Source: DASPXK01 sp035637315
GTDB lineage: Bacteria > Chloroflexota > UBA6077 > JACCZL01
Length of the DNA: 5,165 nt
Reading direction: 5' to 3'
Assembly (NCBI GenBank): GCA_035637315.1
Contig: DASPXK010000006.1
Coordinates: forward strand, 1-5,165
Part shown: positions 1 to 4,412 of the stretch, piece by piece
Position numbering within the stretch: position 1 is the stretch's first letter
Layout of the letters: every line of letters starts with the position of its first letter
Translations under genes and position numbers: made by a program
The notes under the pieces: generated by a model
Databases searched by the model: none
What the model was told of the DNA's origin: nothing
Seen by the model: the letters and a program-made list of their open reading frames with translations, nothing else

Positions 1-51
1 GCTAGCAGGCCGCCTGTCGCCATTCAGCGGGCGCTAAGAGGGGTTGAGTGA
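1..51 (+). CDS. Possible C-terminal end of an upstream gene (partial)
   Basis: Reading from base 1, the frame is open for 16 codons (ending ALRGVE) and stops at TGA 49-51. The last base of that stop is the A of the ATG that starts the SDR gene, giving a TGATG overlap of the kind common in translationally coupled operons. This is the reason for proposing a gene here. The frame starting at base 2 is also open and ends at TAA 35-37 (reads LAGRLSPFSGR), so it is an alternative. The third frame stops at once. With only 16 residues no family can be named. The gene is inferred from the overlap alone. Confidence 0.3.
   Translation, partial: ASRPPVAIQRALRGVE
38..43 (+). promoter_or_regulatory. Ribosome binding site deciding the SDR start
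   Basis: GAGGGG lies 7 bases before the ATG at 51. An in-frame GTG at 48 is also possible, but its spacing would be only 4 bases. The ATG is also the codon that overlaps the upstream TGA. The ATG at 51 is therefore preferred. Confidence 0.55.
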
Positions 52-863
52 TGTCGTTGCAGGGCAAGGTTGCGATCGTCACGGGCGGGAGTCGCGGTAT
101 TGGCAAGGGCATCGCCCAACGGTTCGCGCAAGAGGGCGCCAGGGTAGCGATCACCGCTCGCGGCGCCGAGGCGCTTCAGCGAGTGGCGAGAGGCATCGAG
201 GGCGCCGGTGGGGCAGCCCTGGCGATCCCCGGCGATGCTGGGCTCAAAGCCGACGTCGAGGCAACGTTCGAGCGGGTGCTGAGCGCCTGGGGCAGTGTAG
301 ACGTGCTGGTCAACAACGCCGCCTGGGCGTCTCCGATCGCCCACATCCTGGAGATGGATGAGGAGCACTGGGATACGGTGATCCGAACGAATTTGAAGAG
401 CGTCTATCTCCACAGCCACCGCGCCGCCAACCTCATGGTGGACCAGGGCAAGCCTGGCTGCATCATCAACATCAGCTCATTCGCGGCTGCGCGCGCCCAT
501 CGCTACATGGCCGCCTACGACGCCAGCAAAGGCGGCATGGAGGCGATGACTCGAACGATGGCGATCGACCTGGCGCCCTTCGGCATCCGGGTCAACGTCG
601 TCGGGCCCGGCGCTATCCACACCGACGAGTTCGAGGCGCTGGGCGAGGAGGCCAGGATTCGCCGCAGCCAGACCGTGCCGCTTGGCCGCGTGGGCTACCC
701 AGAGGACATTGCCGGCGCGGTCCTCTTCCTGGCCTCAGACGACGCCAGCTACATCACGGGCCAGGTGATCTACGTCGATGGGGGCATGCTGGCCCAGCTC
801 CGCTCTCCCCAGGTGGACGCGCCGCTGCCCGACTCCCTCAACGCTCGCCTCAGGAAGACGTGA
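51..863 (+). CDS. SDR-family NAD(P)-dependent oxidoreductase
   Basis: This is a 270-residue classical short-chain dehydrogenase/reductase, a soluble cytoplasmic enzyme that moves hydride between NAD(P)(H) and a hydroxyl or carbonyl substrate. Visible motifs are the Rossmann glycine signature TGGSRGIG (residues 11-18), D62 at the adenine-binding site, NNAA (88-91), the tetrad Asn in TNLKSV (N114), Ser143 in INISS, the YDASK active site (Y156, K160), a VGPG motif (184-187), and the C-terminal YVDGG (241-245). R15 in the glycine loop and R37 after the second strand suggest NADP(H) preference (inference). The length is normal for the family, with about 25 extra polar residues after YVDGG. The substrate cannot be read from sequence; FabG-like or sugar-dehydrogenase-like relatives look similar. 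The start probably overlaps an upstream stop, and the stop overlaps a mini-ORF leading to the PhzF gene, so it may sit inside an operon. Confidence 0.96.
   Translation: MSLQGKVAIVTGGSRGIGKGIAQRFAQEGARVAITARGAEALQRVARGIEGAGGAALAIPGDAGLKADVEATFERVLSAWGSVDVLVNNAAWASPIAHILEMDEEHWDTVIRTNLKSVYLHSHRAANLMVDQGKPGCIINISSFAAARAHRYMAAYDASKGGMEAMTRTMAIDLAPFGIRVNVVGPGAIHTDEFEALGEEARIRRSQTVPLGRVGYPEDIAGAVLFLASDDASYITGQVIYVDGGMLAQLRSPQVDAPLPDSLNARLRKT
852..857 (+). promoter_or_regulatory. Shine-Dalgarno at the end of the SDR gene
   Basis: AGGAAG lies inside the last codons of the SDR gene, 5 bases before the ATG at 863 that opens the mini-ORF 863-937. It is the only good Shine-Dalgarno between the SDR and PhzF genes. 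It could be a chance match within coding sequence. Confidence 0.4.
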
Positions 864-937
864 TGACCCCTGACCCCACGCCGTCGCTTAGACTCTCATT
901 CTTCATTCTTCATTCTCAATTCTTCATTCCCGCATGA
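863..937 (+). CDS. Mini-ORF bridging SDR and PhzF genes (24 aa, hypothetical)
   Basis: The ATG at 863 overlaps the SDR stop (TGATG, 861-865) and the TGA at 935-937 overlaps the PhzF ATG (ATGA, 934-937). The 24-residue product begins MTPDPTPSLR and continues with hydrophobic residues (SFFIL, QFFIP). An AGGAAG Shine-Dalgarno sits 5 bases upstream. The PhzF gene has no Shine-Dalgarno of its own, so ribosomes finishing this mini-ORF could re-initiate there. Most of the ORF is made of heptanucleotide repeats (865-878 and 897-931), so the peptide sequence itself is probably unimportant. The open frame and both overlaps are seen directly; coupling is inference. It may equally be non-coding spacer. 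Confidence 0.3.
   Translation: MTPDPTPSLRLSFFILHSQFFIPA
865..878 (+). repeat. Two heptanucleotide units, GACCCCT type
   Basis: GACCCCT (865-871) is followed directly by GACCCCA (872-878) just after the SDR stop. Two units alone would be weak evidence. They matter because the same 7-base period appears, with other unit sequences, in all the intergenic gaps of the window. Confidence 0.5.
897..931 (+). repeat. Heptanucleotide tandem array, CATTCTT type, five units
   Basis: Five consecutive 7-base units fill 897-931: CATTCTT, CATTCTT, CATTCTC, AATTCTT, CATTCCC. The array ends two bases before the PhzF ATG at 934 and occupies the place where a Shine-Dalgarno would be expected; none is present. 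The tract is AT/pyrimidine-rich, unlike the GC-rich genes on both sides. Heptanucleotide arrays are known from cyanobacteria as STRR sequences; this one resembles them in period, not in unit sequence. Confidence 0.85.
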
Positions 938-1821
938 GGCGCTATCAATTCGTTCAAGTCGACGTGTTCACCCGTCGCCCCTTCGGCGGCAACCAGCTTG
1001 CGGTGTTCGTCGAAGCGGAAGGCCTGTCCGACGTGGAGATGCAGGCCATCGCCCAGGAGATGAACTATTCAGAGTCGACCTTCGTCCTGGCGCCCCGCGA
1101 GCCAGGCGCCGACGCCAGGGTTCGCATCTTCACCCCGGGTAGGGAGCTTCCGTTCGCCGGCCACCCGGTCGTCGGGACCGGTTTCGTGCTGGCCGCCGAA
1201 CGGCAAAGGCAGAAGCTGGCGCTTGAGCTTGCCATCGGCGTGCTGGGCGTGACGGCCCACCCGGCCGACGGACGGGCCGGTAGTGCTTGGATGGAGCAGC
1301 CTCTGCCCACCTTCTCGCCGGCTGAGACAGACGCGGGGAGTCTGGCGGAGATGCTCGGTCTCGCGGAGGCCGATATCGAGCCTGGGAGCCCGGCCGAGTC
1401 CGGCTCGGCGGGTGTCGCCTTCCTCTACGTGCCGCTCCGCTCACTCGACGCGGTCCGTCGAGCCCGCCCAAACGTCGACGCTCTGACCCGCTTCTTCGGC
1501 GGCGACGAGCACCCGGCGGTCTATGCGTTCACCACCGAGACCGAGTCAGCTGAGGCAGCGGCCCACGCGCGGATGTTTAGTTTGGCGCTGGGCTCCGACG
1601 TTCGGGAGGACCCCGCGACCGGCAGCGCCTCCGGACCGTTCGGCGCCTACCTGGTGCGGCACGGGCTGAGGCCGCCAGGCAAACTCTTGCTCGAGCAGGG
1701 TTACGAGATGGGACGCCCGAGCCAGGTCGAGGTCGACGTCGAGATGGCGGACGGCGCGGTGAGCTCGGTGCGGGTCGGCGGGGGCGTGGTGCGCATTGCC
1801 GAGGGAGACCTGATCCTCTGA
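934..1821 (+). CDS. PhzF-family (phenazine biosynthesis-like) isomerase
   Basis: This is a 295-residue cytoplasmic protein of the PhzF family, which shares the two-domain fold of diaminopimelate epimerase. In Pseudomonas, PhzF isomerises trans-2,3-dihydro-3-hydroxyanthranilate, but most members have unknown substrates. Family marks in order are the N-terminal QVDVFTRRPFGGN (8-20), NYSEST with the expected catalytic Glu47, FTPGRELPFAGHP (66-78, including G76-H77), REDPATGSASG (224-234, with D226), EQGYEMGRPS (254-263) and VRVGGGVV (279-286). The length is typical and nothing appears missing. The start is the first ATG and gives the standard N-terminus, but no Shine-Dalgarno precedes it; the upstream bases are a heptanucleotide array. 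It lies 70 bases after the SDR gene and may be cotranscribed with it. No other phenazine genes are present, so phenazine synthesis should not be inferred. Confidence 0.95.
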   Translation: MRRYQFVQVDVFTRRPFGGNQLAVFVEAEGLSDVEMQAIAQEMNYSESTFVLAPREPGADARVRIFTPGRELPFAGHPVVGTGFVLAAERQRQKLALELAIGVLGVTAHPADGRAGSAWMEQPLPTFSPAETDAGSLAEMLGLAEADIEPGSPAESGSAGVAFLYVPLRSLDAVRRARPNVDALTRFFGGDEHPAVYAFTTETESAEAAAHARMFSLALGSDVREDPATGSASGPFGAYLVRHGLRPPGKLLLEQGYEMGRPSQVEVDVEMADGAVSSVRVGGGVVRIAEGDLIL

Positions 1822-1890
1822 CACATTGCTGCTGCGACACCCAAAGCGGGAACCACCAAGACCCTAGCCAGGTAAACCTGAAAGCTACCA

Positions 1891-2051
1891 TTGTCATCCT
1901 GAGCGAAGCGAAGGATCTCATGCGTCTCACCAGTGAATCCCTCGCTGCATGCGAACGACAGATCTTCCTGGTCCGTCCAACATGCGGGCCGACTGAAGTC
2001 TAGATGTTACGTTGGGGAGCATGAGATCCTTCGCTTCGCTCAGGATGACAA
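1891..2051. repeat. Inverted-repeat element with two perfect 33-base arms (REPIN/MITE-like)
   Basis: The left arm 1891-1923 and right arm 2019-2051 are exact reverse complements over 33 bases, separated by 95 bases. Each arm contains GAGCGAAGCGAAGGAT and is itself partly palindromic (ATCCT and AGGAT around a short loop). From memory, GAGCGAAGCGA-core palindromes are widely dispersed between genes in Chloroflexota and other phyla; this was not searched. Two inverted palindromes around a spacer is the architecture of REP doublets or small non-autonomous elements. No clear target-site duplication is visible (left flank CTACCA, right flank CTCGCC) and there is no transposase. There is no T-run after the stem, so it is not an obvious intrinsic terminator, although it could block exonucleases or read-through after the PhzF gene. 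Confidence 0.85.
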
Positions 2052-2128
2052 CTCGCCCAATCGCTGACCGCGCGCCACACCATGTTCACCGTGCGTCTGC
2101 CGTTGCTCCAGCGCCCACCGCCGAAGCC

Positions 2129-2159
2129 TAGACGGCCTTCATCCTCAATTCTCTATACT
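2129..2159 (+). promoter_or_regulatory. Weak sigma-70-like promoter candidate for the glycosyltransferase gene
   Basis: TATACT at 2154-2159 matches five of six bases of a -10 box. TAGACG at 2129-2134 matches four of six of a -35 box with a long 19-base spacing. Transcription from here would give a leader of roughly 90 bases containing the hairpin 2192-2237. The TATACT is also the third unit of a degenerate heptanucleotide array, so the match could be coincidental. Confidence 0.25.
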
Positions 2160-2160
2160 C
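2140..2160 (+). repeat. Degenerate heptanucleotide array, CATCCTC type
   Basis: Three 7-base units can be read: CATCCTC (2140-2146), AATTCTC (2147-2153) and TATACTC (2154-2160). The first two resemble CATTCTC and AATTCTT of the array at 897-931, including the shared CTCAATTCT junction, so the two arrays look related. The third unit is diverged. Confidence 0.5.
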
Positions 2161-2191
2161 CCAGACACGGCGACGCACAAGCGTCAGTCAA

Positions 2192-2237
2192 CCACCCCCT
2201 GCCTGCACTCGCGTGTCCGGGCCAAGGCCGGGGGTGG
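2192..2237 (+). promoter_or_regulatory. GC-rich hairpin in the leader of the glycosyltransferase gene
   Basis: CCACCCCCTGCCT (2192-2204) pairs with AGGCCGGGGGTGG (2225-2237) at 12 of 13 positions (one T-C mismatch) around a 20-base loop. It ends 9 bases before the GGAGGAA Shine-Dalgarno. No T-run follows, so it is not a standard intrinsic terminator. It could modulate ribosome access or mRNA stability, or be a dispersed repeat. The pairing is seen; any role is inference. Confidence 0.5.
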
Positions 2238-2246
2238 GGCTTGTCT

Positions 2247-2253
2247 GGAGGAA
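2247..2253 (+). promoter_or_regulatory. Strong Shine-Dalgarno deciding a CTG start
   Basis: GGAGGAA is the best ribosome binding site in the window. Five bases after its GGAGG core is CTG at 2257, in frame with the glycosyltransferase. No ATG, GTG or TTG lies at usable distance in that frame. The next conventional start, TTG 2311, has no Shine-Dalgarno. Confidence 0.7.
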
Positions 2254-2256
2254 GCA

Positions 2257-4293
2257 CTGACCACGCAACCCCAGCCGGGAGCAGGCACCGCCGAGCCACT
2301 GCGGCCGGCATTGGGAGGGCTGGCCGAGCAGACGGACGTGGCGGTTCTTGCACTGCCGCGCGAGACGGCCCTGCTCTGGCCAAGGACCGAGGCCCTACTG
2401 ATCGCCGCCGCCGCGCTCGCCCTATTCGCCGTCTACGCCTGGGCAGCGCGCTACTGGATTGACCTGGCGGACGAGGGCTACTTCCTCTACCTGGCGAGCC
2501 GCGTCTACCAGGGCGATCTGCCGTACCGGGACTTTGACACCTACTACACCCCAGGCGTCTTTTACCTGTACGCGGCCCTTTTCAAACTCTTTGGTGTCAG
2601 CGTGATGCCCATCCGCGTCTTCATGGCTGGCGCGCGGGCTGTCTGCGCCTTGCTGTTGTATGGACTGGCTCGCAGGCTTGCGCCCTGGCCGTTCGCGCTG
2701 CTGCCGTTTGCCTTGATTGCCCTGGTCGACCCGATCCCCGTCTTTCCGGAGCCGCATCCGGCCTGGATGGCGCTGCTGGCGACCCTGGCAACCCTCGAGC
2801 TGCTGCTGAGACACCACGCCGGCCAGCGCTTGGGCTGGATCGCGTTCGCCGGTCTGATGGCCGGGCTGACGTTTGCGTTCAAGCAGAACTGCGGTGCGTT
2901 CGCCGCCCTGGCGCTCGGCGGCTACATTCTGCTTCGCCGACGCGAGCCGGTCGGGCGGCTCGTGCTGGCAGCTCAGGCGCTGTACGTGCTGGCGCTGGCA
3001 GTCGGGGTGACCCTCTTCCTGTGGCCGGCTCTCGACGACCTCGTGGCCGCCACAATGTGGCTGCCCACTCTGGCGACGCTCGGCATCCTGTTGCGCTCGG
3101 CGTGGACGCGCGTTCGGGTAGACGGTTGGACGCCGATGCTGCGGCCAATTCTCGTGGAGACGGGCGTGGCGGCTGGCGCCTATGCGGCGATCACCCTCCT
3201 CTGGCTGGCGCCTCTGACGCTCGGGCTCGGAGTGGGTGCGACGCCCTTCGGGCTTTTCTTGGGCGCCGTCAACCAGGGGGCGCTGATCCTGCCGCTCGAG
3301 GCGCCCCCACGCCTGGCGCACCCGATCGCGCTAGCCGCGATCTGGCTGCCGCTCGGCGTGGCGCTGCTGCCCTGGCGGCGTATAGGCGGGCGGGGCTGGC
3401 TGCTCGCCGCGGCGATCCTCGTATCGCTGCTCGTGCCCTGGATGCCGACCGTAACGGGACCCCGGGTGCCACTCACCGAGGACCCGAACTTCTACCCCTG
3501 GCTGGGCTTTCTCTACGAGCACCTCGACACGTTGTACCTCTACCTGCCGGCGCTCGGCGCCTGGGCTGGTCTGATCCTGATCGCGCCACGGGCCTGGCGC
3601 GGGCTGCTGCCCGGCCTGCCGGGCTGGTACCTGCTGGTCGGCACGCTGGCCGCGCTCGCGATACACCCACGCGTCGATACGCTGCACGCCATGTTCGCTG
3701 GCCCGCCACTGTTCGTAGTGGCAGTCTGGGGGCTGGCCCGAGCGCACCGCGCCCTGGCCGGCGGCGCCAGCTTCGCGCGCCAGGCAGCCGTTTACGCCGC
3801 CTTGCTAGTCATCCCGGCCGCGGCCGTTGCGCCTCACGCATACTGGCGCTACGTGACGATCGTCCACGCCGACCCGCGCTCGCCGACACCACCGCCGTAC
3901 GTCTCGTTGGGCCTAGAGCGTGCCCCTACCCTGGCGCCCAAGCACATCGCAGACGCCGTGCGCGGCGTTGTGGAATATGTCCAGGCTGGCACGCCACCCG
4001 GGCAGCCATTCTTCTCGTACCCGGCCGACCCGCTCTTCAATTTCCTGGCCGACAGACCGAACCCGACCCGTTTCGACCACTTCCTGCCCGGCGCGCTTAC
4101 GCGCGATGACATGGCCACGGTGATCGATCGGCTCGAGACGGCCCGGCCGCGCTACGTGCTCTGGGACCACAACGGCGTCTGGTACTGGGAAACGGATCTG
4201 ACCAACCGACCACTGAGCGATTACATCTGGCGCTGCTACCGCCAGGTGGCGAACTTCACACCATACCTGATCCTCGAACGCCAGGAGTGCTGA
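2257..4293 (+). CDS. GT-C / family 39-type membrane glycosyltransferase
   Basis: This is a polytopic membrane protein of 678 residues from CTG 2257 (660 from TTG 2311), resembling the PMT/ArnT-like GT-C glycosyltransferases. These transfer sugars from lipid-phosphate carriers on the outer face of the membrane. Numbered from the CTG, the N-terminus begins MTTQPQPGAG. A first membrane segment lies at about 44-64, followed by an outer loop with DEGY (72-75; its Asp-Glu matches the catalytic acidic pair of GT-C enzymes) and YRDFD plus YTPGVFYLY (about 90-105). A dozen or so hydrophobic segments continue to about residue 526, with FKQN (208-211) and HPRVDTLH (470-477) between them. The last ~150 residues look soluble, with SYPADPLFNFLADR and NPTRFDHFLPG, as in similar proteins of Chloroflexota (from memory). 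CTG is preferred because of the GGAGGAA upstream. The acceptor and sugar cannot be told. Neighbours give no envelope cluster. Confidence 0.88.
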   Translation: MTTQPQPGAGTAEPLRPALGGLAEQTDVAVLALPRETALLWPRTEALLIAAAALALFAVYAWAARYWIDLADEGYFLYLASRVYQGDLPYRDFDTYYTPGVFYLYAALFKLFGVSVMPIRVFMAGARAVCALLLYGLARRLAPWPFALLPFALIALVDPIPVFPEPHPAWMALLATLATLELLLRHHAGQRLGWIAFAGLMAGLTFAFKQNCGAFAALALGGYILLRRREPVGRLVLAAQALYVLALAVGVTLFLWPALDDLVAATMWLPTLATLGILLRSAWTRVRVDGWTPMLRPILVETGVAAGAYAAITLLWLAPLTLGLGVGATPFGLFLGAVNQGALILPLEAPPRLAHPIALAAIWLPLGVALLPWRRIGGRGWLLAAAILVSLLVPWMPTVTGPRVPLTEDPNFYPWLGFLYEHLDTLYLYLPALGAWAGLILIAPRAWRGLLPGLPGWYLLVGTLAALAIHPRVDTLHAMFAGPPLFVVAVWGLARAHRALAGGASFARQAAVYAALLVIPAAAVAPHAYWRYVTIVHADPRSPTPPPYVSLGLERAPTLAPKHIADAVRGVVEYVQAGTPPGQPFFSYPADPLFNFLADRPNPTRFDHFLPGALTRDDMATVIDRLETARPRYVLWDHNGVWYWETDLTNRPLSDYIWRCYRQVANFTPYLILERQEC

Positions 4294-4294
4294 G

Positions 4295-4410
4295 CGAGCC
4301 GTCAGCCATTAGCTGTCAGCATTTCCGCCGCGCTCTGTCCCGAAATGCGCAGGCCGGCTATAGTGGCGAGCATCTTCGCTGGCGGCTGATGGCTGAATGC
4401 TGACGGCTCG
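4295..4410. repeat. Second inverted-repeat element between glycosyltransferase and MFS genes
   Basis: CGAGCCGTCAGC (4295-4306) is the exact reverse complement of GCTGACGGCTCG (4399-4410). Further imperfect pairing continues inward: the left ATTAGC, GTCAGC and CCGCC find counterparts in the right GGCGG, CTGATGGCTGAAT. The element starts one base after the glycosyltransferase stop and fills most of the 103-base gap. Both arms are built of 7-base units. Its sequence is unrelated to the 1891-2051 element. It may be a miniature mobile element or a transcript-end structure; no T-run or target duplication is evident. Confidence 0.7.
4300..4320 (-). repeat. Heptanucleotide array, GCTGACG type, left arm
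   Basis: Three 7-base units on the + strand read CGTCAGC (4300-4306), CATTAGC (4307-4313) and TGTCAGC (4314-4320). Their reverse complements (GCTGACA, GCTAATG, GCTGACG) match the units of the right-arm array in opposite orientation. Confidence 0.7.
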
Positions 4411-4412
4411 GA
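4378..4412 (+). repeat. Heptanucleotide array, GCTGACG type, right arm
   Basis: Five 7-base units read GCTGGCG (4378-4384), GCTGATG, GCTGAAT, GCTGACG (to 4405) and GCTCGGA (4406-4412). Units share GCTGA followed by two variable bases; the last is diverged. The MFS start codon 4397-4399 spans the third and fourth units. Confidence 0.75.

Larger units (their letters stand above)
1822..2256. other. 435-base intergenic region without a convincing gene
   Basis: I see no protein gene or structured RNA gene that I recognise in this gap. Its contents are about 70 plain bases, a 161-base inverted-repeat element (1891-2051), a short degenerate heptanucleotide array with a possible -10 box (2140-2160), a GC-rich hairpin (2192-2237) and a Shine-Dalgarno (2247-2253). 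An open frame beginning at ATG 2082 runs through the hairpin and into the glycosyltransferase gene in another frame. It has low-complexity, proline/arginine-rich content and looks spurious. Confidence 0.75.

Noticed and set aside
24..419. Minus-strand open frame over the SDR gene
   Set aside because: The SDR frame in the same place carries the complete set of family motifs; this is a mirror frame.
1130..1930. Several antisense open frames over the PhzF gene and its downstream gap
   Set aside because: All are Arg/Pro/Ser-rich shadows of a well-supported PhzF gene. One initiates in the inverted-repeat arm by chance.
1891..2051. Inverted repeats as a two-unit CRISPR array
   Set aside because: There are only two copies, in opposite orientation and partly palindromic, with no further repeats or cas genes. 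A CRISPR array has direct repeats.
1891..2051. Intrinsic terminator for the PhzF gene
   Set aside because: The stem is far longer than usual, the loop is 95 bases, and no T-run follows. A role in transcript ends is possible but not supported as a standard terminator.
2212..2234. Small GGCC-AA-GGCC palindrome in the leader
   Set aside because: The loop would be only two bases, and the bases take part in the better 2192-2237 stem.
2082..2462. 126-codon + strand frame starting in the intergenic gap
   Set aside because: It reads through the heptanucleotide array and hairpin and then overlaps the glycosyltransferase out of frame. Composition is low-complexity, and the GGAGGAA site serves the other frame.
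2422..3321. 299-codon open frame on the minus strand
   Set aside because: It lies entirely antisense to the glycosyltransferase, is Gln/Arg-rich without domain character, and is expected in GC-rich coding DNA. The + strand frame has clear membrane segments and family motifs.
3021..4109. 362-codon + strand open frame in another phase
   Set aside because: An Arg/Ala/Pro/Gly-rich shadow of the glycosyltransferase gene with no recognisable motif or Shine-Dalgarno.
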